Below are positions 35,100 through 46,759 of a stretch of DNA of 64,000 bases, piece after piece. The stretch is from Phoronis australis (taxonomy: Eukaryota; Phoronida; Phoronidae). The notes beneath the pieces were generated by a model. That model was not told where the DNA came from and made no database searches. It saw only the letters and a program-made list of their open reading frames with translations. The stretch lies in the NCBI GenBank assembly GCA_002633005.1, contig NMRA01000075.1, positions 485,950 through 549,949 of the forward strand, in the 5' to 3' direction. Each line of letters opens with the position of its first letter. The stretch's first letter is position 1. A program made the translations under genes and the position numbers.

Positions 35100-36862
35100 A
35101 TCCGGTTTTTTAAGTCCTTCCGATTTTTTGCAGGTAAAGGTCCACATCGTCGGAAATTCAAGCCCCCATATTAAGGGCAGGGTGCGCGCATGCGAATTGT
35201 GGTATTTCGCTTAAAACCGAAATTTATTTACAAATTGGTCCTTTTCCTGATTGCTCTTGTACACACAGTTGTCCAGGAAGTCACTAAATGACACTTGCTA
35301 TAAATGTAAATATTGAAGGTTTTTTTTAATGAGACAAAGCATCTTTAGCCTGGGTTCTTCCTAGCTAGGGTTGTTGCATAATGGACACAAAAGATGAAAC
35401 CATCTTGTTTGTCACATCGAACGCCCGGATGTGCCGGGAAAGGGAACAATGAGCTTGTGTAACAACTCTGAATATGTTGAAAATGGCATACAGTAACTGC
35501 AACCTTGTTACAGTCCCGAGTTGGTTTACAGCCAGCCTTACTTTCCGGTCCAATTACATGCTGGGAAACGTACGTGAATTGATTAAATATTCAGTTAAGA
35601 TGGTGCACGAAACCGTGTACTCGTGTGTACAAAACCATCGTAGCCTTTTTGAATGGCACATTAAAGGGTGAGGGATGACAGCACAACTGGTCAGTATACA
35701 TTTAGAACCATTGGATTTTCAGATTATTACAAATACTTAAAGTAAAGCCGTAGCGGTAAGTTTAACATGATTGCCGGTCCCCGTCGCCTGTCGTCGTGTA
35801 TTGTTGAACACTTGTAACATCTGATGTTCTGAAACCAGTTTGCAACACCCCCATCTAAATTTGCATGGGGAAACCCTCCTCAAAGTGGCATGTGGAGGTT
35901 AAAGGGCATTTCGCCGTTGTTTAGCGATGAATAATGAACTGGCTTAACCGAAACACTTATGGCTTATACATGTAAACATTAACACGCTTATCCGCATTCT
36001 AATTATTACCACCGAAAGAGATGGCACCTCAAAACACGAACCGCTGCGTACATGCGGCTGTGCCATTTTCATTATTAGCAATATTAGGGTGGGACGACCC
36101 CAGTCAACTTTAAAGCGTTTTCTTGAGTCGACAATGTTTTCGATATTATTCTGCGTTGAAACTGAAATGGAATCCTATCATGGTAAAGAATATCAAAGCA
36201 CCGATTTTATTAAAGTAAAAGACCTAATTCGATTTTTGTTTTTAGCATGCTCGACACGGCGAAATACAAATTTAAATGATGATATCAAAAGGAAGTTGTT
36301 CCGGAAACATGGATGATTCCCAAAATTGCGCAAGATGATTTTTCTCCATCTGCGAATTATGCTACAGTCCGCCTCCGTCTTTTACATTGATCTTCGTCCG
36401 GCCATCAGCCTCCGTCGCCATTTCCTTATGGTTCAAGGTTGTAGAGAGCAGGGACAATGTATCTGACATGTGCCCCCACAAATTTGCCGCGACTTAGTTT
36501 AGGGACGAAAAGTTCAACGCTGGCGACCACGAGCGCAAAATCAGCCTCGACGATCCCGGAGCTATCTCAGTGATGTTACGTCCACAAACAGAAATTTAAA
36601 AATATTGAGTGCTCCTTTCACCTCCACTTGAAAACTCTCGAGATATCGCGAACTATGCAGTATCTGGGCGTTTCAGGCTAATCAAAAAATAATGAACGTG
36701 TGATTAGGCGAGTTTTGCTTATATTTCAGTTGCGTTTGAGACACCTGGGTTATTTACTGGTCTACGATCAATGATGTAACTAAAAATATATATTTTTATG
36801 AAACAGGTTGTGAATTAAATTTAATAAGTCAGAAAAATTCAAGGCTTTCTAAGGAGCCTGTG

Positions 36863-36900
<38 letters not shown>

Positions 36901-37690
36901 CTGCTCTCTAAAAGGAAAGTCCCAACTTCCCAGTACCGCGCCAAATTTGAATCGAATACTCCCGGGTGCTAAGGGCACGCCGTCTCGTCAAACTTTCGTC
37001 ATGTATTCTGCAAAGACTGCGAGGGCTTAGTGTGTAAGACTCATTGACGAGGTAATGTTATGTACGTAACTGATCGACACTCTGTGTTTTAAGCAAACTA
37101 TCAACAGAAGTATTTTAACTCAGTATAAGTACATACATGTAGTTTATGACAGTGGAAAAGCTGTGAAATTTGATTGTTGACTTTTACCAATCTGCCTTTA
37201 ATCAAGTTACGCGATCATGTTTCTTATTGAAATTTAGCAAAAAGAAAGGCAAATTCAATACAAAACGATGGTGTTAATAAAATGATCAAATTTTATTTGA
37301 TATAAGTGGTTTACATGAAAATTCAAAAATCGATATTATTGTTTTCTAAATCATCTTTCGTTTACTTAACGAAACTTAAGATTTTCTTATAAAAATCACA
37401 AAAGTTATATTTTTGATAACCTCTTACGACAAACTATTTGAACATTTTTAAAACAATTCCCAACAGCGTCTTGGAAATGGATTATAAAACATAGATATTT
37501 CATGTGTATCCTATCAGTCATTTCTAAGATATACCACTCCAAAGTAAGCCGAACGTGTACTCTTTGCTAAGGTCAGACATAACCGTAAGAAGTCCTACTC
37601 AGGCTAGAAAATAACATTGTCCTTCACCATAACCATGACACAAAAACAACAACAATATACACTGTGCCAGTAACGAGAGGCTAGTTCAGT
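35100..37690. other. Intergenic, no supported gene
   Basis: Only short frames without motifs (for example 75 codons at 36089, plus). Holds the GT microsatellite at 36866. Confidence 0.5.
36866..36897 (+). repeat. GT microsatellite
   Basis: A pure (GT)n run of about 32 bases. Confidence 0.98.
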
Positions 37691-37699
37691 GAGCAACAA

Positions 37700-37946
37700 A
37701 TCATCTGGATCACCGATAGGGGTCACCGTGATCAGGACAGTTTTTTATCCATATCAATCCTGAATGAAACTCGTTGAGGTCACCTTTCAATCATCAAGCC
37801 AATTTTACAAACAAACCGAGGGAAACTAACCTGATTTCATACGACAATGATAACACCAAATAACTTTATGTTATTTTTCACGATGTAAAACACCTGTTCA
37901 ATCCTCTAATAGGATCCAACATACCTCTACTTCCCACCTATGTATG
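37700..37946 (+). promoter_or_regulatory. Duplicated U5 upstream region, copy 1
   Basis: About 250 bp upstream of the first U5 gene is alignable with 42466-42729. Shared blocks are GGATC(A/G)CCG, GGTCAC, CACCAAATAACTTT, TATTTTT and ACACCTG. These should include the distal and proximal snRNA promoter elements. I cannot name the exact elements because cnidarian PSE sequences are not known to me. Confidence 0.55.
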
Positions 37947-38062
37947 TCGCTCTGGTTTCTCTTCAATCCACGCATAAATCTTTCGCCTTTTACTAAAGAT
38001 TTCCGTGGAGAGGAACATTATAATGAGTCTATAGACTATTTTTCGAACCCTCGAGAGAGGGT
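37947..38062 (+). ncRNA. U5: U5 spliceosomal snRNA
   Basis: U5 is the core RNA of the U5 and U4/U6.U5 snRNPs. Its loop 1 holds the exon ends during both splicing steps. The gene shows CTCTGGTTTCTCTTCA near the 5' end, the invariant loop 1 CGCCTTTTACTAAAG, and the return strand GATTTCCGTGGAGAGGAAC. These are followed by an Sm site (ACTATTTTTCGA) and a terminal stem ACCCTC/GAGGGT with a GAGA loop. The length of about 116 nt equals the usual size of animal U5. The exact 5' end (TCGCTCTGG versus the usual ATACTCTGG) is set by alignment. All functional elements are intact. Confidence 0.95.
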
Positions 38063-38069
38063 ACATAAT

Positions 38070-39186
38070 ATCAAATGAAACGGTGAACTCGCTACCCTCA
38101 AAGGCCCATGCACTCAGTTACACTAGAAGCGGCTGTTCCAGGTTTACCGGAATGTGTAAAGCATTTGAAGCTGAGAAGCTACTGTAAAGGTTGCCTATGA
38201 CTTTTAAAGATACTGGGGGTATCTGGATATGTAGCTAAAGGTAATTTCGTTCACAGGGGAGCCTAATGTAGCAATAGATTAGATATTTATTTAATGTATG
38301 ATTGCTCGTTACTACGTCCACGTACAAAAATGCGAAAAATCCTGAGTCCCGAACTGATCTGAGATATCCTGTATGCCCAAGATGGCCCCCTCCTTCCCAC
38401 AAGCATTGGGGATTTTATTCAGAAGTTACTGTTTTTGCTTTGGTTTTGAACATTGAATGAATTCCTTCTAGGCGCCCGGCCTTCACTTTATGATCTAGTG
38501 CTAGCTATTACTATAAAAGGAAGTATTTTATTCTCGTGAAAATACAAATAATAATAATAAACTTAAACAAATAATACTTGTCCTTTTTCAGCTGAGGATG
38601 TTGTAAGCTTGTTATTATTATAAATCACCGTTTTCAGCTAATTGGTGCTAATGTTTTGTTTAGCGTCCGGCACACAGCAACTACCAGGTTGCTGATGTAC
38701 GATCAATGTCCTGGTAACTAAAATACTGTTATGGAGCTGTTGTGGATGACAAAAATTTAAAAGGATAACACTTGCTTTGTCAGTGATAAGTGGGCAGTCC
38801 TCCTCCTGTCCCTTGTTATAATCGTACCGGCGTATCCAGTCACTTGAGTGCTATATTCAACTAAAACTACTGACTAGCTGTCACAGTCGGAACGGATACA
38901 TGTTAGCCGGGTCCTGAACGGCGAGCTGCCCTGGTGTAACGTTTGATCGCCTAATCACAGTGCCGCTTGGCCGTGACAGAGGTTTTGAAATTTACTCCTT
39001 CGAGGTGACGAAGTATCAGTGCTATTGGCTGGATTGGTCATAGTCGTTGTTAATCACCGGCCATAACCGTATTTATTCGAAAGCACAGGTTCTGCTCCTT
39101 AACCTCAGCGTCTACATACCCGGGTTGTGAAAGGGAGGATAGGCCTATCTCCCAGGAGCGAGGTCCCGTCAGAGACGAGTTTGGTC
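38070..39186. other. Spacer between U5 gene 1 and repeat Z
   Basis: No coding signal and no further snRNA. AT-rich in places. Confidence 0.55.
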
Positions 39187-39620
39187 ATAGATTATAGACA
39201 ACAGATTCGCGGGAAATTCTCGCATCTACTTTACTGTCCAGCACAACGAAAACAAATAATTTCGGCATTGATAAGCTGTTCAAAGCCTTCCAATAGTAGA
39301 AGTGTTGGTATCGTGAGTACTTTTGGCAATGCTTCTGTTAATTAATTACAAAATTCAAACTTCGGTGCCGACTGATTATGTTGTCTGCTTTCACAATTTG
39401 TCATTCATGGTTCAGATACTAAGAAAACTACGAAAACATATGGTGCTCAAATTCTAAGGAGTACCTGTGAATGCAAAAGATACTTATATAACGTTCTTGT
39501 TTTAGAAAATTTTTAATTTTGTTCGGATTAAAAATTGTCTTCTGCAACGATTTCACTGGTCTAACCTTTGTATGGTTATGATTCAACATTTTCAAGTGAG
39601 TAATTCTTCTGGGAAGTGTT

Positions 39621-39645
39621 AAGTAGCCCTTAAAAGGGCCGTTAA
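39621..39645 (-). promoter_or_regulatory. Histone 3' stem-loop-like hairpin A
   Basis: The minus strand reads AACGGCCCTTTTAAGGGCTA: flank AAC, stem GGCCCT, loop TTTA, return AGGGCT. This is very near the histone mRNA 3' stem-loop consensus, a 6 bp stem with a T-rich 4-base loop after AAC. No histone ORF lies upstream on this strand, so it may be a relic or coincidence. Confidence 0.35.
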
Positions 39646-39678
39646 TTGTACTGTGCATGAGCCTTAGGTATAGCGTGA

Positions 39679-39703
39679 AATGGTTCTTAAAAGAACCGTT
39701 GAA
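39679..39703 (-). promoter_or_regulatory. Histone 3' stem-loop-like hairpin B
   Basis: The minus strand reads CAACGGTTCTTTTAAGAACC: flank CAAC, perfect 6 bp stem GGTTCT/AGAACC, loop TTTA. It lies about 40 bases upstream of hairpin A in the same orientation. The partner sites in the second Z copy (62919-62941 and 62976-62995) are weakened by substitutions. Confidence 0.35.
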
Positions 39704-41467
39704 TATTCAACATGATAAATCACACAGTATACCATGCTCACTCAAGTACTGAAGGCCCTCTTCATTCAATTTTTCATCAGGGAAGGTTGGATGAAAACAG
39801 AGAGGACAATATAGATATGACAGTTGTTACACCTTATATAAATGTTGCTGTTCATCAAAGTTATCACAAACCCTGCCTCTATCAGTTCTTGTTCCTGGAT
39901 TCACAAGTAATCCTGAATCGTATGGAAAAAAAGACACAACAAAAACGAACCAAATTTCGGAAATCATCGTCTTCGCATGATTTAGTGTTGCTGTCGCCAG
40001 ACTCATGTTCCTCCCCAACATCAATCGAAAATCGACATTGCAAGTGATGGAAACTTGTGTCCTTTGTTTCTAACTTTTAACAATTTTTTTGAGAAAGGGT
40101 TGTAATGACTTTGTCTAATGTTGATAAAGCATAACTTTTATTTTTTCCAATGCATTAATCGTGTTAAATGCATTGAAGTGGCCTGATTGAGTTGAACAGA
40201 AAATAAATTACATGTAAACGTAGGCCGAACACAATAAAGTTTTGAAAATAGAGCAGTAACAGGACTCCCTAAGAATCGAGCTGTTTTCGAAAACTTTTCA
40301 CCAATTGTGATCTGAATTGGTTCATGCACTTACGGCGGCAAAATGATAGACCATGGATCGTGCACGTGTGCACTGTAAAAACACTCTGTTTCTTATTCTC
40401 ATTTGGCCAATATGTTGATACAATAAATTTCCTTATTTATGCCCATCCTGATTTGGCCGCAACTTGAGCTTATTAGGTTCTACCATATATTGAGTTGACA
40501 TAGGGACCCACATGGTGCTTACTCCGAATGGGTTTCATTTTACCAACTACTTCAAATTGTGTAGGTGAAGTAAATAAAAAAGTGGGTGATTATCAAAACC
40601 GGAATTTCATCATAATTATCTTTTGCCGAGTGTTTAAATTTTCTGAGATTTAAGGATTGTCACATTTGTAAGGTAGAAGTTTCACTGCACCTCCAGGTCT
40701 GTGGCGTTATTTATACCGGACCAAAATTAAAAATGAGGCCCTTGTTTAAATCAAGAGCTGCATAATGCACGTTTTACCACACGTGCGCAGACAGCGCATG
40801 CGGGCCCATTACACTGATCTTTTTGAAACATTTTTATGGTTTATTAATATGTAGATAGGAGCTTGAAACCTGATTCACGGCAATTTTTGCCAATGGGGTT
40901 TTCTGAAAAATGCTCGTAAGTTAATAACAAAGTTTGATAGCAATGCACTGCAATTTTGTAGAAACTCTGTCATAGGTTACATATGCGTCACAGAGCGTAA
41001 ATTTGATGAATTTTAGCTTACGATTTCACGTGTTTCGGAGACCTGGTTTCAACCACTTTTGGGCTGTAATAAGCGCACCCCTTCCTGAAGCAGATTTTTC
41101 TAAGCGCCCTGGCCGCTTATTAGGGCGAATACGGTAATGCTTCAGAAGGACAATACTTAGTATCCTTTGCACGGAACCCTTTTGTTACATTGGGAGTGGG
41201 ATTGGTTCATTATGTACACTAGAGGAGGCAGAGGACTTTACCAAACAGGTTGAAGAATTTTGTTTTCGTCATAAACGTTTGAAAGGCTTAAGTTTGGAAA
41301 TGTTAGGATTTAAGGCGGAAATTTAAATATCATTTGTCCGCTTACAAAAAATTAACATTGAAGAATAAAACAACCTTCACACCCCTCTGGTGTTCCTGTT
41401 CCATGTTTGCAAAGAAGTTGGTTTTATTTTCATAGACTGCAATGTACTTGGCTAAGATGGTCTAGAG

Positions 41468-41491
41468 CATAGACATCTTGTGATGTCTATG
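41468..41491. other. Perfect 10 bp hairpin
   Basis: CATAGACATC, loop TTGT, GATGTCTATG. Isolated and of unknown role. Confidence 0.85.
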
Positions 41492-41699
41492 GTCTTGAGA
41501 TTTTGTAGACCTTACGGCATATATTCGACAAGAAATGAGTGTGTAACCTATTTTTGAATTGTGAGATAGATTTCAGGAAGGCAAATTGGTTATTTCTGGA
41601 CTATTTATTTGTACACAGATTTATCAATCGGCTGAGTCGGTGATCCAAATTCCGACGAAATGTGCGCATTCTGCTGAGATATTAAACGCCAGATTAGGG

Positions 41700-41920
41700 C
41701 CTGTGGCCAGTACGGGGAGGGTTAAGGATTCGAACGAATCCGAAGCGCGTAGCCGAGCGGAAGGAAGATCGGGGGGTTTCTCCCCTCTCCTGTCAGATTT
41801 TCGTGGTTTTTAGTAACTGATTTCGTTTTTCTGGCGAATTTTTTTCAATTTTTATTTTTGATCCTGTCCCGAGGGGCGGGGGCTTGAACCCCATAAACCG
41901 CCCGTATCCGCCTCTGAGGG
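41700..41920. mobile_element. Probable short element with GGCGGAT-type end
   Basis: The right edge, read on the minus strand, is CAGAGGCGGATACGGGCGG, followed by GGGGTTCAAGCCCC. This resembles the ends of other short elements in the window. The left edge is uncertain (near GGGCCTGTGGCCAG). Noncoding. Confidence 0.35.
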
Positions 41921-42465
41921 ACAGCGAAGATGACTAATTTGGTTAAATCGCACACTAGGCTATGGCTGAAGTTCCTCGTAAGGACAGGAGTTCGTGGATC
42001 ACTATCTTTTGAAAAGTTTTTCTCACACAGCCGATTATGGGGTCTTCGTACGCTATGGAAGCTAACGCCTTTGCATTTCGCCTGTGTGGCCAACGCCCGG
42101 CCGGCCAGACACAGCGACCAACCATGCTGAAGACGTACTTGCCGGAAATAACACCATATAATTTGGCCAGGTGACGCCAGTAAATAATGACGTAACGGCT
42201 TGTGCAAAACCTCACAGATTTCGTCCATTGAAAGTATATACGGAATTGCCGGTCCATGTACTATAGTCTATGGTTTGATCGAGGCCTGCCGAGTTCGGTG
42301 ACACGACGTCCCGGCTACCCAGCAAACCCAAGTTATGCGGAAAATGAATCTGCAGGCACATGCATGTGTATTCGACCCACTGACTGGTTAAAATGTACTG
42401 AAGTTTCACTCTGAGGAAGCATTCTCTTTCCGCATATCAATAGTGAATTAGCCTTGTCTGTTATA

Positions 42466-42729
42466 AAGTAATCATTCGGATCGCCGTTAGAGGTCACGAT
42501 CCGCAGACGAGTTTGTCTTTATTGATGTAGGTTTTGAATAAATCTCATTTGCCTGTCATGTATAGTAGCAAATTATTTTGGTGCGTGCGTGCATGCAAAT
42601 AATCTGGTTTCACACGAAATAAAGAACACCTAAAACACCAAATAACTTTCTGATATTTTTAATGAAAACTTAACACCTGAATAATGAGGTATTAAGCAAA
42701 AGTTATAAATACCCTTTCCGCCAGGTTAG
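42466..42729 (+). promoter_or_regulatory. Duplicated U5 upstream region, copy 2
   Basis: Alignable with 37700-37946. It ends in a near-palindrome, CCAGGTTAGTTAACCTGG (42721-42738), whose right arm overlaps the RNA start; copy 1 lacks this. Confidence 0.55.
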
Positions 42730-42847
42730 TTAACCTGGTTTCTCTTCAATCTACGCATAATTCTTTCGCCTTTTACTAAAGATTTCCGTGGAGAGGAACA
42801 TTACTATGAGTCTATAGACTATTTTTGGAACCCTCGAAAGAGGTTGC
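42730..42847 (+). ncRNA. U5: U5 spliceosomal snRNA, second copy
   Basis: Same architecture as 37947-38062: GGTTTCTCTTCAATCTACGC, loop 1 CGCCTTTTACTAAAG, GATTTCCGTGGAGAGGAAC, an Sm site ACTATTTTTGGA, and a terminal hairpin around CTCGAAAGAG. The first bases read AACCTGG instead of CTCTGG, and the 3' stem has one bulged C. It differs from copy 1 at several stem and linker positions but keeps every invariant element, so it looks functional and may be a U5 variant. The two genes are in direct orientation, 4.8 kb apart. Confidence 0.93.
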
Positions 42848-42849
42848 AT

Positions 42850-45343
42850 ATCACCAAAGTAAGAATGATAACCCAAATTGCACGGAAGCGTGGTTCTTGT
42901 TGATCAGACGGGTTCCATTCGTGTCCGAGAAATACTCTTGCTCAATGTGCACTGGACTTTTCAATTTCGTAACTAATAATTGATTTGGTATTGTTTTGAA
43001 GCATTGAATAGAATTCACTCTCGAAATTCAAAAAGTAGTTCCCTTTGCAGTGTTTTGTATTGACCTGGTGAGATGCACACTCCCATTAGAGTAAACGGCG
43101 GCAATTAGTGTTACGTCGCGTTCTTATTCTTGGCGACAAAGAAGCCCATCGTATAATGCATGTGTGACGACCCGCTAACAGGTTGGAATGACCTTGCATC
43201 CAACGGAAAACTGGCTTGATACATACATACATGTACGTGTGATAGTAAAACAAATAGTTAATGGAAGACAACCCCCGGGGGAAGGTGGGCGGAGGTTGTA
43301 CTGCAACTGAAGATCAGTTTGTGTAGTATAATGTAGGTGTCTTCTGTCCTTACGTTCTTTGACTAAACGACAAGTAAACATAGCACACTCACAATGTAAG
43401 ATAAACAGGAACACGTACACAGGCTGGTGTGCCAAAGTTTCCGTTTTTTATTCCCACTCTCAACAAAATAGTTTTCCTGTCCGTGGGCTAGAGGCTAGGA
43501 CTATCTCCCAGGTTAGAGGATAGATGGATGTAACATTATTTGCACTGGGGGATCTATGGTGTCTCAAGGAGGGGGTGGGGGAAGGGGGAGGTCTACCGGA
43601 TATGCTTAAGGAAAAGAGTCCACGAATCCTTGCAAAAAAGCCGAATGCCGACGGCGTTGTTCGGGTCGTGTCAGCCTCCTCAGTGGGACCCCATAAATCC
43701 GCTTTATATGATTTGAATCCACTAAAGATCGTGTTCACATTTGGATTGATTTCTCTTTTAGAGCAAATTAACTGGAGTCTACTCCGAACAGTGTCTGAAA
43801 CTATCCGAAAACACAGACGCAGTAAGTGTACTTTATTAGGCGCAAGACTGAACTTACAAAAACACGACGGATTTCATTGTTTTATAGCTTTGGTGAAAGC
43901 TAGTAATTTCGAAAGGCCTGTCTTATGATAATAACAATAACACCAACATGAGTTTTCGGCAGTAAAACAAGTGATGTCCTTCCCCTCTCGTGCATACCTG
44001 CAAAGTAAGGTTATAACATTTACCGAAAGATGGCACTGCATGATTCTGGACTCGGCATTAAGATAGACGCAGTATCATGTCAGCCAAGGGCATTCTGGGC
44101 GTTTTATTTCAATCCTTTGCAACTCATGGCAATGGATCAGAAAGCACTGACACAAGTTTGGAAAATCAATGCCCTTTTGGAGAAAGTTGATGTTTATCAC
44201 TCCATAGTGGGCTAAGATAAACTTACCTGGTGGAAACGTTTGACTGTTTCATGACGTGACATGTGTTGCATTTTTCAACAATAGCAACGCGTGTACTAAG
44301 GTCATCGTTGATATCAAGCGTATGAAATTTAAGCAATCAGAGCATGGTAATGCCTTGTGTCAAGAAAATATAGTTTTTTGATTCAATTTATCGTAGTCCA
44401 CGGCTCAGTTACGTGAGAGTTAGGTGTGGGTAATGACCGATCGTTGCATCATCACGCCTCACATTGTTATTGCTCAACATTATACTTAACGTCATTCAAC
44501 AACCGAACTTATCCAGTATTGACCCAATTCACGCGGCGGACACTAAAATCTAAAGCAAGGCTCACTGTGATAACCAAAGCGGAAATTCACATTGCCTGAG
44601 TTAAAAGGGCGGTCTTTGGAGTCCATCCTGAATATTAAATCTTAAAAAATGTGTCAATAATTAACCACAGAGACGTAGAAAAATATAGTTAAAGAACAAG
44701 TCAATGCACCAAAGAGTTGTCTGACGAAAGGATATAAGTTTTTTTCCGGAAAACTAGGTTCGAAACATGAAAAGTAAACATGATCAAAGTGCGGCGATCG
44801 TAGTGTTACAGATTAGGTATCATGCTGAATGCAGGGTTACGTTTCTTCTAATAATTTCTTGATAAAAATGCTTTCTACATGAACCAGGTCATCTGGTCAT
44901 ACTGTTGACGAGTTGAAGATATATTCGACAGTGGTGGCTCACAGCATTTTGCTGTGACAGTCATGTGGAATTAGTCACATCTGGTTGAATTTGTTGATCA
45001 AGAGTTGACGGAACTATTAGCTTCAAGCATAGCCTATATCCTGGTGAGGTAGGCACTACCGGGACTAACACTTGATTTGTCATTGATCTGAAATAATACT
45101 TGATGTTATTAAATACACTGTATATGTTTTGATTACGATAAAAAACCAGGCTCGCAATTGAAAATAAAAATTATATGACCATCAATTCTGCTTTCCTGGT
45201 TTTGATAATTACATCTATTTCATGTGTTATATTTTTCAAATATCAATCTCGACCAAGTTGAATTTCAAAATTAAAACACCTTATTCTTTCGTCGAAAGCA
45301 TAACCTCGTTTTAGAGCTCAATTTCACTTAACTGGACAGAACA
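42850..45343. other. Intergenic, no supported gene
   Basis: A 134-codon plus frame (43524) and a 92-codon minus frame (43460-43738) are mutual shadows. The minus frame includes ADLWGPTEEADTTRTTPSAF, which reads somewhat like coding, but neither shows a known domain. A small hairpin CACAGCATTTTGCTGTG lies near 44941. Confidence 0.45.
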
Positions 45344-45502
45344 CAGTGGCGGATTTAGAGGGGAGCCAAGGGGGCTATGCCCCCCTCATAAAATTATCCC
45401 AGATTCCATTTGGCAGTTTAGGAGCGCGAATGTCTGATGGGCAAAATCCTGGCTAATACTCTGCCTTGCCCCCCCCCCAACTCAAAGTCCTGGATCCCCC
45501 TG
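45344..45502 (+). mobile_element. Short GGCGGAT-ended element, copy 2
   Basis: Starts CAGTGGCGGATTTAGAGGGG and ends CCTGGATCCCCCTG. The interior shares GCAAAATCCTGGCTAATACT with the copies at 7900 and 52873. Same orientation, noncoding. Confidence 0.78.
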
Positions 45503-45694
45503 GAAGGAGCATAGTTATCATGTTTCTTCAGAGGTCTCGTTCATATCCGAGGGGAAAGATGCCTGTGCGGCCTTCTGAGAGGAGAACGTTTCGCCGAGTG
45601 ACGGGTCAGTGAAAAATCTACTGACCTCCCGATCACCATCAATAGCACCCCGCCCTGTTTCGAGCTCTCACAGCTCTGTCTCAAGCAGTATTTT

Positions 45695-45984
45695 CAGTGG
45701 CTGATCTAGGATACCATGAGGGGGTGACCCGACATCCTTGGAGCTAGAAGCAGGCAAAGCGCGATTGTATGCACGCAGGCGGCCCGGAAGTTGCGGGCGC
45801 CGAGGATGTATACCGTCTGCTAAGGAAATCTTTCGTTGAACTAAAAAAACGTCCGCTACCTGTCCTAGCTCGAACTAAGTATAGTCAGGCAGTCCTCCTG
45901 CTTCACGTTTTGCTGGTTTATTTTGCTTGCGGCAGTCAAGGGGAGGGGGGCCCAGGGGCCTGGCCACCCCTAAATCCGCCAATG
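45695..45984. mobile_element. Related 290 bp short element
   Basis: Begins CAGTGGCTGATCTAGG and ends CCTAAATCCGCCAATG, which inverts to CATTGGCGGATTTAGG. The ends match the GGCGGAT-ended class while the interior is different. The right flank is rich in G and C runs. The 95-codon plus frame across it is by-product. Confidence 0.6.
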
Positions 45985-45989
45985 ATTTT

Positions 45990-46678
45990 GTACTTTTTCA
46001 AATTGTCACCTCTGTGGTCACAGGTGAACCGTTCGAGAGAAATTTTCAATCACTAAAGGAATTTTTAGGCCTCGTGGCCGGGGACCGGAATTTCGCGTGA
46101 TTTTTCAATATTTTTGAGAAGGGACGATATTTGGCCCCAAAATTGAGGGATTGAGGGCCCTGCCCTTTTTGGTAAAGAAAATACATCAGGCTTCAACCCA
46201 TAGTCATGAAAACACAGCCTGGCTGGCCGAAGATTCTCCGGTCCTCGTTGCTATGGCAACATCCGAGATGCGACAAATTATGATTCGAAAACAGTTATGA
46301 ATTTTACACGCACATATTTTCCTTCGTCGCGGCGTATGGCAAGGACCCAACGCTTCAGAATCCCAAAGTCCTTAGGTATTGCAAAACAGACAGTTGAGTG
46401 TCCGTATTTTTCCTAGGTGTTCGAGCAATGCGGAGACAACTACGCGGATAAGCCATCAGAGCTATCGTAGCGAGCCTCGTTTTGAACACGCTTCCTGTCG
46501 GCGTGAATAGTTTCTATATATGTCTTGATAACTTATGCAACACAGTCCAGGCCCGATACTGCATTAAACCTTACTTAGTCCCTTAAATTACTGGAGAATA
46601 AATAAATTGACCAGGCTTCTCATAACTTTTGGGCGGGAGGGCCACTGCTCCGCCTGATTGGATATTCGTGTTCACCCA
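45990..46678. other. Intergenic, no supported gene
   Basis: Nothing distinctive apart from a GC-rich start near 46070-46170. Confidence 0.5.
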
Positions 46679-46680
46679 GT

Positions 46681-46755
46681 GGTCCCGATGGCTCAGTGGA
46701 TTGGAGTGTCTGCACGTTGAGCGGCACCTTCCGGGTTCGAGTCCCGGTCGGGGCA
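46681..46755 (+). repeat. tRNA-like SINE head or tRNA pseudogene
   Basis: GTCCCGA pairs with TCGGGGC as a 7 bp acceptor-like stem. The A box is TGGCTCAGTGG. The T arm is perfect (CCGGG, TTCGAGT, CCCGG). The anticodon arm is flawed: its loop is ACGTTGA with C at the normally invariant U33 position and a mismatched stem. It is followed by an A-run. This fits a SINE head or a dead tRNA better than a working tRNA. Confidence 0.55.
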
Positions 46756-46759
46756 AAAA

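Larger units (their letters stand above)
39187..40715 (+). repeat. Long repeat Z, copy 1
   Basis: About 1.5 kb matches 62362-64000 in the same order and orientation, at roughly 85 percent identity by eye. Blocks include CATAGATTATAGACAACAGA, TTCCAATAGTAGAAGTGTTG, TCACTCAAGTACTGAAGG, TGCCTCTATCAGTTCTTG, GGGACCCACATGGTGCTTAC and CAAATTGTGTAGGTGAAGTA. Copy 2 has about 85 extra bases near its start. The 111-codon plus frame at 39712 is only partly kept in copy 2, so the repeat is not clearly coding. It lies between the two U5 genes. Confidence 0.92.
40720..42465. other. Spacer before U5 gene 2
   Basis: No supported gene. Holds a hairpin at 41468-41491 and a degraded repeat-like segment at about 41700-41920. 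The 127-, 100- and 66-codon frames near 41845-42257 overlap one another on both strands without motifs. Confidence 0.45.

Noticed and set aside
39712-40047. 111-codon ORF in repeat Z as a real protein gene
   Set aside because: Copy 2 keeps only scattered matching segments in shifted frames, as expected for noncoding repeat DNA.
43460-43928. Overlapping 134-codon plus and 92-codon minus frames as genes
   Set aside because: They shadow each other, carry no motif that I can name, and have no clear splice sites.
44211-44240. U1 snRNA-like ACTTACCTGG
   Set aside because: Only the 10-base 5' splice-site-recognition motif matches; the following U1 sequence is absent.
46681-46755. Functional tRNA gene
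   Set aside because: The acceptor and T arms pair well, but the anticodon loop lacks U33 and its stem is mismatched. A SINE head is more likely.
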